DNA of 64,000 bases from Streptomyces sp. ISL-1 (GCF_018614585.1 NZ_JAGGOI010000037.1:1-64000), one strand, 5' to 3'; numbered from the stretch's first letter, positions 33,310-45,876 are shown. Translations and numbers: made by a program. Notes: generated by a model not told the origin, from the letters alone.

Positions 33310-33552
33310 CGCTGGTTGCCTCCTGGTGCATGACAATAGGACGAGGGATTCGTGATTCCGTCTCGCCGGTCGAGCGAAGCGAGAGCGCAATCCAAGGGTG
33401 CAACGCACGAAGGTACTCGGGAGTGCCCGCGGGCTGTCAGTGCCAAGACGTAGACTTCCAGGCTGTCCACCCAGACTGCTCGCAGCGCTGGGAGGCCGGG
33501 GGTTGTGCCCCCGGAAAGTCCCGAATCTACCGCTCTCCGGAGGCCTGAAGCC
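33310..33552. promoter_or_regulatory. Divergent promoter region DUF2252 / dnaE
   Basis: A 243-bp region of lower GC. On the plus strand TAGACT (33451-33456) is a reasonable -10 for dnaE, about 97 nt before its start, without a clear -35. On the minus strand TATTGT (33338-33333) is a -10 candidate close to the AGGAGG of the DUF2252 gene. A GGCCGGGGGTTGTGCCCCCGG hairpin (near 33493-33513) lies in the dnaE leader. Confidence 0.4.
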
Positions 33553-37092
<3,540 letters not shown>

Positions 37093-37131
37093 CGCCAGTA
37101 CCCAGATACGCAAATACCCGGATACGCAGCA

Positions 37132-37165
37132 AGGGGCGCGCCCGTCGTCACGGGCGCGCCCTTTT
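37132..37165 (+). terminator. dnaE terminator
   Basis: A 12-bp perfect stem GGGCGCGCCCGT (37134-37145) with ACGGGCGCGCCC (37150-37161), loop CGTC, followed by TTTTGTCTT. It begins 41 nt after the dnaE stop. Confidence 0.92.
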
Positions 37166-37194
37166 GTCTTCTTGTTCGTCGTCTCGCAGTGGGA

Positions 37195-37374
37195 TCAGTT
37201 GTGGCCGAAGCGCCGCTGGTGCTTACGGGCAACGTCCGCGGGGCTGCCCTGAGCCTGGGACTGGGGCTGCGCGTGGGACTCATATGCCGTCGACTTGGCC
37301 TGCTCGCTGCCGCGCTCCGCGGCCGGCGAGCGGTCCTGTTGACCACTCTGTTTGCGATTCTTGTTCTTGGCCAT
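37195..37374 (-). CDS. Small basic hydrophilic protein, function unknown
   Basis: A 59-residue product (MAKNKNRKQSGQQDRSPAA to KHQRRFGHN). ATG 37374 is supported by GGAGG 8-12 nt upstream; an in-frame extension to 37446 has no such support. The sequence is rich in Lys, Arg, Gln and Ser, with no hydrophobic segment, and looks disordered. Such short proteins are found beside dnaE in streptomycetes, but I know of no function. The remaining 251 bp to the next gene hold nothing I can assign beyond a probable divergent promoter. Confidence 0.72.
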   Translation of the reverse strand: MAKNKNRKQSGQQDRSPAAERGSEQAKSTAYESHAQPQSQAQGSPADVARKHQRRFGHN

Positions 37375-37625
37375 GGTGATGCCTCCTGTGGGGATTCTCG
37401 GGGCCAGGGCCGCTGTCAGAGTCACATACGCGATGAGGCGCCGCATTTTGGATCATTGCGGTGCGTAAAGGGCGCTGTTGCGCCTCGGGTCAGGGTTCCG
37501 CCACGCCGATGATCGAGTTCCGGACGTTAACCCTCCCGTGGTCGGGCAGACTCGAAGGAAACCCGGAACAATCCCCGATCCGGACCCTTCCCCGATCCCG
37601 AAGTTCCCGAAAGAGGGTGGAACGC

Positions 37626-38858
37626 GTGGACCGCTGCGTTGTCCTGGTGGACGCCGGATATCTGCTGGGCGCCGCCGCGAGTCTTCTCGCCGGGGAACCG
37701 GCGCGTTCCCGCATCACCGTCGACCACGCCGCCCTCATCCAGGGCCTGCGCGAGCTCGCCGAGGCCGATACCGAGCGCCCGCTGCTGCGTATCTACTGGT
37801 TCGACGGCGCCCCCGACCGCGTACCGCAGCCCGAACACCGGCGGCTGCGTGTCATGCCGCGCGTGACGGTCAGGCTCGGCGCACTGACCCGCAGCGACGG
37901 CCGGTGGGCGCAGAAGGGCGTGGACGCGGCCATGCACGCCGAGCTCACCGAGCTGGCCAGAAATCGCGCCTGCTCCGACGTGGTGCTGGTGACCGGAGAC
38001 GGGGATCTGCTGCCCGGTCTGATGTCCGCCAAGGAGCACGGCGTCGCCGTCCACCTCTGGGCCGTGCAGGCCGCCGACGGCGACTACAACCAGTCCGAGG
38101 ACCTGGTCGCGGAGGCCGACGAGCGGCGGGTGCTCGACCGGGCCTGGATCACCCGTGCCGTACGGGCCAAGGAACTCACCGGCATCTGCGCCCCGCAGCC
38201 CGCGCCCGGCCCCGAGATCACCGCGATCCTCTCCGCGCCGCTGCCCGAGTCGGCGCTCGCCGCCTCGCAGGAGCGCGCCGCCGAAGCCGTACGCAACGGC
38301 TCACAGCCGGCCCCCGCCGAGAACGGCGCCGCGCCGGTCCCCGCCCCCGCCACGTCCAAGGGCGTTCCCACCCCCAAGGACCTGGCGGGTCTGCGCGCAC
38401 CCGGCCAGCACGCCGCACCGCATCCGACCAGCGCCACCCTGCGCTGGTCCTCCGACAGGGGCTGGGTCGAGCGGGCCGGCGGTGGAGCGCTCGGCGAGCC
38501 GCCCGAGACCGCGTCCCTGCCGACGCTCGCCCAGCTCACCAGCGCCGAGCAGCGCTGGGCCGACCGCGAGGAGGACATCACCACCGTTGGCGGCGACCCC
38601 TTCGAGGTCGGCCAGGTCTTTGCCCGGCGCTGGATGGCGCGGCTGCCGGAGACGGGTCATGTGCAGAAGCTGTCCACCATGTACCCGCGGATCCCGCACC
38701 GCATCGACGGCGAACTGCTGCGGTACGCCGCGCGCTTCGGGCTTCTCGCGCACAAGGACGACCAGATCGACGAGCACGACCGCTATGCGATCCGGGCCGG
38801 ATTCTGGCGCGAGATCGACGTACGGGCCGCCGCGGAACACGCCCCCGCGGGGGAGTAG
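37626..38858 (+). CDS. NYN (PIN-like) domain putative ribonuclease
   Basis: GTG 37626 gives MDRCVVLVDAGYLLG and 410 residues. The NYN domain (about 1-165) shows the acidic metal-binding set D9 (LVDAGYL), D100 (QKGVD) and D125/D127 (VTGDGDLLPG), as in PIN-like nucleases such as LabA-type proteins. A Pro/Ala-rich linker (about 185-290) joins a C-terminal helical domain (about 300-410, DPFEVGQVFARRWMARLP). The natural RNA target is unknown. The ABC transporter genes start 28 nt downstream. Confidence 0.82.
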   Translation: MDRCVVLVDAGYLLGAAASLLAGEPARSRITVDHAALIQGLRELAEADTERPLLRIYWFDGAPDRVPQPEHRRLRVMPRVTVRLGALTRSDGRWAQKGVDAAMHAELTELARNRACSDVVLVTGDGDLLPGLMSAKEHGVAVHLWAVQAADGDYNQSEDLVAEADERRVLDRAWITRAVRAKELTGICAPQPAPGPEITAILSAPLPESALAASQERAAEAVRNGSQPAPAENGAAPVPAPATSKGVPTPKDLAGLRAPGQHAAPHPTSATLRWSSDRGWVERAGGGALGEPPETASLPTLAQLTSAEQRWADREEDITTVGGDPFEVGQVFARRWMARLPETGHVQKLSTMYPRIPHRIDGELLRYAARFGLLAHKDDQIDEHDRYAIRAGFWREIDVRAAAEHAPAGE

Positions 38859-38886
38859 TCCCGCCGACCCCTTAGGCTCGTCCCTT

Positions 38887-39870
38887 GTGAGTACGGTGTG
38901 CGAGGTGCGGGAGCTGGTCAAGACGTACCCCGCCGCGCGCGGTCGCCGAGGCACCCCCGGTACGCCCGAAGTGCGTGCCACTGACGGGATTTCCCTGGTG
39001 GTGCGGCGCGGCGAGATCTTCGGCCTGCTCGGGCCCAACGGCGCCGGCAAGTCCACCCTCGTACGGCAACTCACCGGTCTGATGCGCCCGGACGCCGGCA
39101 GCGTCGAGGTGCTGGGCCACGATCTCGTACGCCACCCGGAGCGGGCCTCCCGGCTCATCGGCTACCTCGGGCAGGAGTCCACCGCACTCGACGAGCTGAC
39201 CGTAGCGCTCGCCGCCGAGACGACCGGACGGCTGCGCGGCCTGTCCGTGCGGGAGGCGCGAGCCGAGCGGGACGCCGTACTCGAGGAGCTCGGGCTGACC
39301 GGGCTCGCCGCGCGCCCCCTGAAGAAACTCTCCGGCGGACAGCGGCGGCTGGCCTGCCTCGCGGCGACGCTCGTGGGCGAGCGGCCGGTACTGGTACTGG
39401 ACGAGCCGACCACCGGCATGGACCCCGTCGCGCGGCGCGCGGTGTGGGCCGCCGTCGACCGGCGGCGCGCGGAGAACGGCGCGACCGTCCTCCTCGTCAC
39501 CCACAACGTCATCGAGGCCGAGACCGTCCTCGACCGGGTCGCCGTGCTGGAACGGGGCCGCGTCATCGCCTGCGACACCCCGGCCGGGCTCAAGGAACGG
39601 GTCGCCGGCGAGGTGCGGGTCGAGCTGGTGTGGCGCGAGCGCGCGCCGCTGGACGTCCCCGAGGTCACCGCGCTGCGCGGGTCCGCGCAGGAACACGGGC
39701 GCCGTTGGGTGCTCAGGCTCGCGCCCGACGAGGCGCGGGCGGCGGTCGCGGCGGTGACGGGCGGCGCGGCGTTCGCGGCGCTCGACGACTTCACGCTGGC
39801 CACGCCGAGCCTGGAGGACGTGTACTTGGCGCTCGGCGGGAACGCGACGAAGGGGCTGGTCAAGGCGTGA
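38887..39870 (+). CDS. ABC exporter ATP-binding protein
   Basis: A 327-residue ATPase of the DrrA/CcmA-like exporter group. Walker A is GPNGAGKST at 49-57, the signature LSGGQ at 148-152, Walker B LVLDEP with the D-loop TTGMD at about 169-178, and the switch His in LVTHNV. Beyond about 225 is the C-terminal extension usual in drug-type exporters (EVRVELVWRERAPLDVPEV). GTG 38887. It overlaps the permease gene by 4 nt (GTGA), so the two form one transporter. The substrate cannot be inferred. Confidence 0.9.
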   Translation: MSTVCEVRELVKTYPAARGRRGTPGTPEVRATDGISLVVRRGEIFGLLGPNGAGKSTLVRQLTGLMRPDAGSVEVLGHDLVRHPERASRLIGYLGQESTALDELTVALAAETTGRLRGLSVREARAERDAVLEELGLTGLAARPLKKLSGGQRRLACLAATLVGERPVLVLDEPTTGMDPVARRAVWAAVDRRRAENGATVLLVTHNVIEAETVLDRVAVLERGRVIACDTPAGLKERVAGEVRVELVWRERAPLDVPEVTALRGSAQEHGRRWVLRLAPDEARAAVAAVTGGAAFAALDDFTLATPSLEDVYLALGGNATKGLVKA

Positions 39871-40691
39871 GCATCGTGCCCGCGGAAGCGGTGTCCGGGC
39901 GGATCGGGGTGGAGCAGAGCGCCGCGGCCGAGGTCGCCGCGCCGCTCGCGCCACGGGCGCGGCTGCTGCCCGCGCTCGGCGCCGTGTACCGCTCGCAGCT
40001 GTCGCGGGCGCGGGTCGCCCGGATGCCGCTGCTCTTCGTGGCGACCTTCCAGTCGATCGGGATCATGGTCCTGATGCGCGGGGTCGTCGACGGGGGTGCG
40101 GAGGCGCGAGCCGTCGTCGCCGGGTCGAGCGTCCTCGTCGTCGCCTTCGTCGCGCTCAATCTCCTCGCGCAGTACTTCGGGCAGCTGCGGGCCAGCGGCG
40201 GCCTCGACCACTACGCCACGCTGCCGGTGCCGCCGGCCGCGGTGGTGCTCGGTGCGGCCGGTGCGTACGCCTCCTTCACCGTGCCCGGCACGGTCGTCAC
40301 CGCTGTCGCGGGCAGCGTCCTGTTCCAGCTGCCGATGACGCATCTATGGGTGCTCGCCGCGGTCATCCCGCTGTCCGGCGCCGCCCTCGCCGGTCTTGGC
40401 GCGGCGCTCGGGCTGCTCGCGCCGCGCCAGGAACTGGCCACGCTGCTGGGGCAGTTGGGTATGTCCGCAGCGCTGCTGCTGGGTGTGCTGCCGGCTGACA
40501 GGCTGCCCGGGCCGGTCTCGTACGCCCGCGATCTGCTGCCCTCCACGTACGGCGTCGAGGCCCTCGCGCGGACCTTCGAGGCGCGTCCGGACTGGACGGT
40601 CGTCGGGCTGTACCTCGCCGTCTGCGCTCTGGTGGGTGTCGTCTCCCTGACGGTCGCGACGTGGGCGTACCGGCGGGCGGCAGTCCGGTGA
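39867..40691 (+). CDS. ABC-2 type exporter permease
   Basis: A 274-residue membrane protein with about six hydrophobic segments (MPLLFVATFQSIGIMVLM; VLVVAFVALNLLAQYFG; AAVVLGAAGAYASFTVPG; VLAAVIPLSGAALAGLGAALG; and two more), typical of ABC-2 permeases working with a separate ATPase. GTG 39867 overlaps the ATPase stop. It presumably forms the transporter with the preceding gene. Confidence 0.87.
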   Translation: MSIVPAEAVSGRIGVEQSAAAEVAAPLAPRARLLPALGAVYRSQLSRARVARMPLLFVATFQSIGIMVLMRGVVDGGAEARAVVAGSSVLVVAFVALNLLAQYFGQLRASGGLDHYATLPVPPAAVVLGAAGAYASFTVPGTVVTAVAGSVLFQLPMTHLWVLAAVIPLSGAALAGLGAALGLLAPRQELATLLGQLGMSAALLLGVLPADRLPGPVSYARDLLPSTYGVEALARTFEARPDWTVVGLYLAVCALVGVVSLTVATWAYRRAAVR

Positions 40692-40725
40692 GGCACCGTC
40701 CGGACACGCCTGGCACGATGGCGGG

Positions 40726-41400
40726 GTGACCGCACCTCTGACTCCGCCCCACCAGCCTTCGCCGAACAACGACCCGTGGCAGTCGCCGCCGAACGGGCCC
40801 GGGCCCTTGCACGCCAAGGAAACGGAGGAGGGCCCGGAACTGAGGACGGACCTGCGGGACGCGGCCGTGGTGCTGGTGGCCGTGACGATTCTGGGCGTGG
40901 CGCTGGGGCTGCTGTGGCTGTGGCTGGCGCCGCGGGTACCGCTGATCTCGAATGACAGGGCGGTCTTCCTCAAGGACACGGAGGGCGAGGAGGCGGTGGC
41001 CGCGGACGGAACGTTCGTGCTGCTGGCACTCGCCTTCGGCGCGGTGAGCGCGGCGGCGGTCTTCTGGATCCGCAGGCGCGGGGGGATCGCGCTGGTGGTC
41101 GCTCTGGCACTGGGCGGCCTGCTGGCATCGCTGCTGGCGTGGGGGATCGGGGTGTGGTTCGGCCCGACGCATGATGTGGTCGCGCATGCGAGGGAGGTCG
41201 GCGAGGGGGTGACCTTCGACGCCTACCTGGAGCTGCGGGCGAAGGGGTCGGTGCTGGCGTGGCCGGTGGCGGCGATGGTGGTCCACCTGGGGCTGACGGC
41301 GCTGTTCGGCCCGCGGGATCCGGAGCCGGAGTGGGATGAGGGGTATGGGGCGCCGGGCTACGGGGCGCCGGGGCCGCCGCCGGGGCCGGGGTCGGCCTGA
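40726..41400 (+). CDS. DUF2567 family membrane protein
   Basis: A 224-residue protein with a Pro-rich cytoplasmic N-terminus (1-40) and about four membrane segments: VVLVAVTILGVALGLLWLW, VLLALAFGAVSAAAVFW, LVVALALGGLLASLLAWG and VLAWPVAAMVVHLGLTALF. A Gly/Pro-rich tail follows. The arrangement matches the actinobacterial DUF2567 family of unknown function. GTG 40726 is 34 nt after the permease stop, so co-transcription is possible. Confidence 0.7.
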   Translation: MTAPLTPPHQPSPNNDPWQSPPNGPGPLHAKETEEGPELRTDLRDAAVVLVAVTILGVALGLLWLWLAPRVPLISNDRAVFLKDTEGEEAVAADGTFVLLALAFGAVSAAAVFWIRRRGGIALVVALALGGLLASLLAWGIGVWFGPTHDVVAHAREVGEGVTFDAYLELRAKGSVLAWPVAAMVVHLGLTALFGPRDPEPEWDEGYGAPGYGAPGPPPGPGSA

Positions 41401-41790
41401 CGCCTGCGGCGGGCTTGTTCCCCTGCCCGCCCTCCTCCTACGGCCTGGCGGCCGTGGGAGGTACCGACATCCTGTAGCTGGGGGCAAGCCCCCAGACCCG
41501 TCCTCCACGCCCTGCGGGTGTGGGCGGACCCCCGGTACGGCCTTCGGCCGTGTCCTCGATCTCCCCCCAGACTTCGTCCGGTGGGACCCCCAACGGGCTT
41601 GAGTTTCCGCCCGTCCGGCCAGAACTCCAAGCCCGTCGGCGTTTGAGGGGTGGGGTCCCCCACGCCCGCCAGGGCGTAGGGGGAGGGTCTGGGGCGGCCC
41701 GGGTCAGGGCCGAACTTTCAGCCTCGCCGGTGATTGAGGCGCGGGGTTCGGGGCGGAGCCCCGGGGAACAGGCAGGCCGCGGCCGTGACC
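41401..41790. repeat. Dispersed GC-rich repeat cluster, DUF2567/ybaK gap
   Basis: A 390-bp gap between convergent genes, composed of the dispersed modules. CCTCCTACGGCCTGGCGGCC is near 41431, and CTGGGGGCAAGCCCCCAGAC near 41478. TACGGCCTTCGGCCGTGTCC is near 41535, and a CGGGCTTGAGTTTCCGCCCG arm near 41596. GGTGGGGTCCCCCACGCC ... GGGCGTAGGGGGAGGGTCTGG spans about 41651-41693, and GATTGAGGCGCGGGGTTCGG is near 41734. Several modules are self-complementary and could act as bidirectional terminators. No gene is visible. Confidence 0.72.
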
Positions 41791-42285
41791 CTACGCGCGG
41801 CCGATCGGAGCCAGTACCGCGGAGGTGAGCGTGGCCAGGTCCGACGGGGAGAGTTCGACCTCCAGGCCGCGGCGGCCCGCCGAGACGCAGATCGTGGGGT
41901 GCGCGGAGGCTGACGCGTCCAGGACCGTGCGGAGCGGTTTGCGCTGGCCCAGCGGCGAGATACCGCCGCGGACGTAGCCCGTCGTGCGTTCCGCAGCCGC
42001 CGGGTCCGCCATCGTGGCGCGTTTGGCGCCGACAGCCGCGGCCAGCGCCTTGAGATCCAGCTGGCCCGCCACCGGGACGATCGCCACCGTCAGTTCACCG
42101 TCGACGTCCGCGACGAGGGTCTTGAAGACCCGCTCGGGGGTGACCCCGAGAGCCTGTGCCGCCTCCTCGCCGTAGGAGGGCGACGCGGGATCGTGGTCGT
42201 ACGCGTGGACCGTGAAGGCCGTGCCCGCTGCGGTCAGTGCGACCGTCGCGGGCGTGCCGCCGGGCTTCCTGGACTTCTTCGGCAC
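41791..42285 (-). CDS. ybaK: Cys-tRNA(Pro)/Cys-tRNA(Cys) deacylase YbaK
   Basis: A 164-residue YbaK/EbsC-type editing protein that hydrolyses mischarged aminoacyl-tRNA in trans. Conserved segments are GEEAAQALGVTPERVFKTLV (with the substrate-binding Lys), AIVPVAGQLDLKALAAAVGAKRA, GYVRGGISPLGQRK and PTICVSAGRRGLEVELSP. GTG 42285. It lies 15 nt downstream of the LON-domain gene on the same strand, so the two probably share a transcript. Confidence 0.9.
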   Translation of the reverse strand: MPKKSRKPGGTPATVALTAAGTAFTVHAYDHDPASPSYGEEAAQALGVTPERVFKTLVADVDGELTVAIVPVAGQLDLKALAAAVGAKRATMADPAAAERTTGYVRGGISPLGQRKPLRTVLDASASAHPTICVSAGRRGLEVELSPSDLATLTSAVLAPIGRA

Positions 42286-42300
42286 CGCGGCGAACTCCCG

Positions 42301-43038
42301 TCAGTTGGGGCTCGTCGGCGACCGGGTCAGATCGACCGCGGGCAGCGAAGGCAGGTGACGGATCACCGCGGTCTCCGAGCGCAGCAAGGTGAGTTCCTCA
42401 CGCAGCCTGGTCGCCGTGTCCGGGGCCTGCAACAGCCGCTGCTTCGCGGGCGTGTCCAGCACCGCCGCCGCGGCGACCAGATACGACACCACCGACGGCT
42501 CGTCCGGCAGATCCGCTCCCGTGGACAGTGACCGCTCCCGCGCTCCCGCCAGCCGCTTCTGGTAGCTGCGGAAGGCACGGAGCACGCCCTCGGCGAGCGT
42601 TCCCGCGCCGTCCCCCGACTCCTCCGGGATTTCCTCCAGTTCGGCCGTCAGATACGGGCCGCTCGCGTCGACCGAGAGGATCTTGACCCGGGTCGTGCCC
42701 GTCGCCAGCACCTCGAAGCTGCCGTCGTCGCGCTCGCGGATCGTCGCCGCGTCCGCGATGCAGCCCACCCGGTGGAAAGCCTGGATCGGGTCGTCGCCGA
42801 AGCCCGCCGCCGGGCCGATCTCGGGAACCGCGGTCGGGTCCGGCATGCCGGGCGCGGTGGGCGCCACCTCGCGGCCGTCACGGATGGCGACCACTGCGAA
42901 GCGGCGCGGCTCGGACTCGTCCGTCTTCAGCAGTTCCCGCATCATGGCGCGATAGCGCTCCTCGAACACGTTCAAGGGCAGGACGAGGCCCGGGAACAGC
43001 ACCGAGTTCAGTGGGAAGAGGGGGAGGCTCGCGGTCAC
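42301..43038 (-). CDS. LON peptidase substrate-binding domain protein
   Basis: A 245-residue protein that is essentially the N-terminal (LAN/PUA-like) domain of Lon without ATPase or protease: LPLFPLNSVLFPGLVLPLNVFEERYRAM, then VGCIADAATIRERDDGSFEVLATG. The remaining part is helical. Such stand-alone proteins are widespread and unassigned in function. GTG 43038 is used; an open frame continues upstream to 43863 only as the opposite-phase shadow of the next gene. The TPR-like gene stop lies 11 nt upstream. Confidence 0.88.
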   Translation of the reverse strand: MTASLPLFPLNSVLFPGLVLPLNVFEERYRAMMRELLKTDESEPRRFAVVAIRDGREVAPTAPGMPDPTAVPEIGPAAGFGDDPIQAFHRVGCIADAATIRERDDGSFEVLATGTTRVKILSVDASGPYLTAELEEIPEESGDGAGTLAEGVLRAFRSYQKRLAGARERSLSTGADLPDEPSVVSYLVAAAAVLDTPAKQRLLQAPDTATRLREELTLLRSETAVIRHLPSLPAVDLTRSPTSPN

Positions 43039-43049
43039 AGCGGCCAAGC

Positions 43050-44060
43050 CTAATGGCCGAACGACCTGCTTCGTCCGCCCCGTCCACGCACTGGCACCGC
43101 CGAGGCGACCTCGATGCGTACACCGTCCCTCGCCTCGAGGAACTGACCCAGTGGATCGTCGGAGGCATAACTCCACGGAAACGACGTCACATACGGGCCG
43201 ATCAGCCGGAACTGCTCCAGCGCATCGGTCCATCGCCCCCGCCCCACCAGTACGTACGCAAGCAGGTTGCGCACCTCCGCGGGCCACGGATCCCCGGCCT
43301 GATATTCCGCTGAGAGCGTGATCGCGAGATCCGCCGCCGCGTCGATCCGGTCGTCCTGTACGGAGGTGGTGTCCCCGCTCAGCAACTGCGCGAACGCCGC
43401 CCGCACCGGCAGGGCCTGCACCAGCGAGCCGGGCAGCGCGTCCGCCGCCGCCTGCTCGGCGAAGTCGAAGCACTCGCGGTGTGAGCCGTACCACTGCGCG
43501 GACAGGTACTGCAGGGCCGCGACATGACAGCCGTAGTGGTGCGGGGAGCGGCGCACGGCCTGCTCCCACAACGACTCGAACGCCGTGTGAGTGGCGTGTG
43601 TGCCGCGCGCGTGGTCCAGCGAGATCCGCCATGGCACCGGATCGTGCCGATCGCCCTCCGCCGCCGCGTCGATCAGCGGACCGATCTCGCGCAGCCGCTC
43701 GGCCCTGGCCGGCGAGTCCCAGGCCCTGCGGACCGCGAGCTGGGCCTTGACGACCAGCGCGTCGGGGTCGCGCGGCGCGGCGGCGAGCCAGGTCGCGAGC
43801 CACTCGTCGCGGCTGTACGCGAACGCGGCGAGGCGCATCACGTACCGGTCGCGGTTCTCCCACTCGGCCGATTCACGAGTGGTGGCCAGCAGCTTGGCGG
43901 CCGGTTCGTACTCCCCGAGGGCAGCCGCGACCAGCGACGGGCTCAGCCGCTCGTCGGGGGCGTCGAGCAGTACCGCCTCGTCGGGTGGCAGACCGTCGGC
44001 GAGCGGCGGCGTATGACGGATCATGCGCGCGGTGCGGATCAGGGCGCGGAGCAATGACAT
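43050..44060 (-). CDS. Streptomyces hypothetical protein with repeat-helical (TPR-like) layout
   Basis: I do not recognise an experimentally known family. From ATG 44060 (MSLLRALIRTARMIRH) the product is 336 residues; ATG 44072 is equally possible. The sequence is almost all amphipathic helix with TPR-like spacing (ALGEYEPAAKLLATTRES; WLATWLAAAPRDPDALVVKAQLAVRR; NLLAYVLVGRGRWTDALEQFRLIG). A central invariant-looking block reads HHYGCHVAALQYLSAQWYGS. It resembles proteins filed under DUF4034, an attribution I make from memory with low certainty. It is flanked by the LON-domain and beta-repeat membrane genes on the same strand. Confidence 0.6.
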   Translation of the reverse strand: MSLLRALIRTARMIRHTPPLADGLPPDEAVLLDAPDERLSPSLVAAALGEYEPAAKLLATTRESAEWENRDRYVMRLAAFAYSRDEWLATWLAAAPRDPDALVVKAQLAVRRAWDSPARAERLREIGPLIDAAAEGDRHDPVPWRISLDHARGTHATHTAFESLWEQAVRRSPHHYGCHVAALQYLSAQWYGSHRECFDFAEQAAADALPGSLVQALPVRAAFAQLLSGDTTSVQDDRIDAAADLAITLSAEYQAGDPWPAEVRNLLAYVLVGRGRWTDALEQFRLIGPYVTSFPWSYASDDPLGQFLEARDGVRIEVASAVPVRGRGGRSRSFGH

Positions 44061-44174
44061 GGTGTGGACCATTGAAAACTGCAGGTCGAGGGCGCGCCAG
44101 AGGGAGGCTGTGAAGAGTTCGTAGCGGCCAAATGGTTGTCCTGGCAAAAGCCAAGAGAGCGTAAAGAAAGTGCT

Positions 44175-45776
44175 TCAGCTGCGCCGGAGAAGGCGGGACG
44201 CGCCCGCCGCGACCGTCGTCGCGAGGATCCAGCCGAGCAGGATCAGCGCGGCCGATGCCCACTGCCAGCGGCCGTTCAGCTGCCAGTACCCGTCCTGGCC
44301 GAGATTGATCACCGGCAGCAGCAGATCGAGGGCGTAGAGCGCGGCATTCCACCTCGGATGCTCATCTGCCTTGATCGGCGCCGGGTCGATCTGGGCGAAG
44401 GCCACCGCGCCCGCCGCCCACAGGATCGCCATCCACAGGGCCGCCCGGCCCGGGCGGTAGCCGTACGCCACCGTCCAGTCCTGCAGATAGCCCCACAACT
44501 TCGCGGCCAGCGGCAGCGTCTCCCGGCGGCGGCGCTGCTTGGCGAGCAGCACCTCGCGGGCGTCCGCGTCCTCACCGCTGTTGCGCAGCACGGTCGCCAG
44601 TCGTTCGTACGGCTCCGGGGAGTACTCCGGAGTCGCCGATGCCACCCACTCCAGGCGGCGGCTGAGCGGGAACTCCTCGTACGGAACGAGGTTCTCGTAG
44701 ACGAAGCCTCCCATCGCGAGGCCGCCGGGCCCCGGCCAGCTCGCCGCCAGGTCGATCAGCGTGACGATCTTCGCGCCGTTCAGCACGACGCGGCCCTCTT
44801 CCGGGCGCTGAGCGTTGAAGCGCAGCTCCGGAGTGGCGATCCGGCGCAGCGACAGCTCCTCGCGCGAGCTCAGCACGAACCGTGCGTGGTGCAGATCGAC
44901 CGCGTCGCCGAACCGGCCGTCGTCCAGCCGCACGCCGCCGTGGCACTGGAACGGCTGCAGCCGGGTGCCACGCGCCGTGGTCGTGGCACCGCCGGTGCCG
45001 AAGGGGGGAGTGGACCCCTGGTTGCCCGTGGACTCGCTCACCCACGCGCCCGTCATATAGAGCGTGCGCTCGACGCTCAGCTGCGGTGCGTTCAGCGCGC
45101 GCCGTTCCCCGGCCGCGCGCAGCCGGCTGCCGCGCAGGCTCAGTGAGACCCCCACCTTCGCGCCGCGCAGACTCAACTCGCCGTACGTCTCTATCAGTTC
45201 GGCCTGTAAGTCCTGGGCGACCGACATCCCGTCGGCGGTGATCGCGCGGCCCCGGCGGTCGGGCCGGACATGGATCTGGTTGATCAGCAGATCGGTGCCT
45301 ATCTGCGCGTCGGTGAGCCGGATGCCGTGCTCGACGCGGCACCGAGGCAGATGCAGATCGCCCTCGGTGCGCAGCCGGGCCGCCTCGATCCGCGGGATCG
45401 CACAGCCGACCATACGCACCGTGGTGAAGTGCGCCTCGGGCATGAGTAATTCGCTCTCGAAGCGGCAGCCGTTCAGCTCGACGTACGGGGCGATGCTGCC
45501 GCCCGCGAGCTTGAGGGTGCCGGTGATCTGGACCCCGCGGAGCTTCAGCGCGGCGACCCGGCCGGGCCGTGCGCTGGGACCGCTGAGCAGCAGCCGGGCG
45601 ACCATGGACGCGCGGACGCTGCGTTCGGGACCCCAGGGGCGTGGCGAGAAGGGATCGTTCAGCAGGGGATTCGGGTCGCTCAGGTCGTATGTGCTTCCGT
45701 TCCGGAATGCGTTCCACATCTGGAGCTCGGTCGGGCTCAGTCCATTCGGAGGCCCGTCGTCCAGCGGCTCGGTCAC
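44175..45776 (-). CDS. Membrane protein with pentapeptide/bactofilin-like repeat N-terminus
   Basis: A 533-residue protein often labelled a membrane-associated oxidoreductase in streptomycetes, though I see no redox motif. Residues about 55-340 are a regular succession of short strands of the type LKLRGVQITGTLKLAGGSI, RLTDAQIGTDLLINQI and GVRLDDGRFGDAVDLHHARF. This looks like a right-handed beta-helix of about 20-residue turns. A charged helix (about 390-435, EDADAREVLLAKQRRRRE) precedes three membrane segments (about 450-530) that end the protein at LLRRS. GTG 45776. The function is unknown. Confidence 0.65.
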   Translation of the reverse strand: MTEPLDDGPPNGLSPTELQMWNAFRNGSTYDLSDPNPLLNDPFSPRPWGPERSVRASMVARLLLSGPSARPGRVAALKLRGVQITGTLKLAGGSIAPYVELNGCRFESELLMPEAHFTTVRMVGCAIPRIEAARLRTEGDLHLPRCRVEHGIRLTDAQIGTDLLINQIHVRPDRRGRAITADGMSVAQDLQAELIETYGELSLRGAKVGVSLSLRGSRLRAAGERRALNAPQLSVERTLYMTGAWVSESTGNQGSTPPFGTGGATTTARGTRLQPFQCHGGVRLDDGRFGDAVDLHHARFVLSSREELSLRRIATPELRFNAQRPEEGRVVLNGAKIVTLIDLAASWPGPGGLAMGGFVYENLVPYEEFPLSRRLEWVASATPEYSPEPYERLATVLRNSGEDADAREVLLAKQRRRRETLPLAAKLWGYLQDWTVAYGYRPGRAALWMAILWAAGAVAFAQIDPAPIKADEHPRWNAALYALDLLLPVINLGQDGYWQLNGRWQWASAALILLGWILATTVAAGASRLLRRS

Positions 45777-45876
45777 TGCCGCTCCTCCGCTTCGTTGGCT
45801 CGTACAGCTGTTCTTCCCGTTGAGTGACGGACTGAACGCTAGTGGTCATGAACAACTTTGAAACCAGTGGGGTGGC

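Noticed and set aside
43039..43863. N-terminal extension of the LON-domain protein
   Set aside because: It lies opposite in phase to the well-formed helical-repeat gene on the same strand, and the LON fold starts exactly at GTG 43038.
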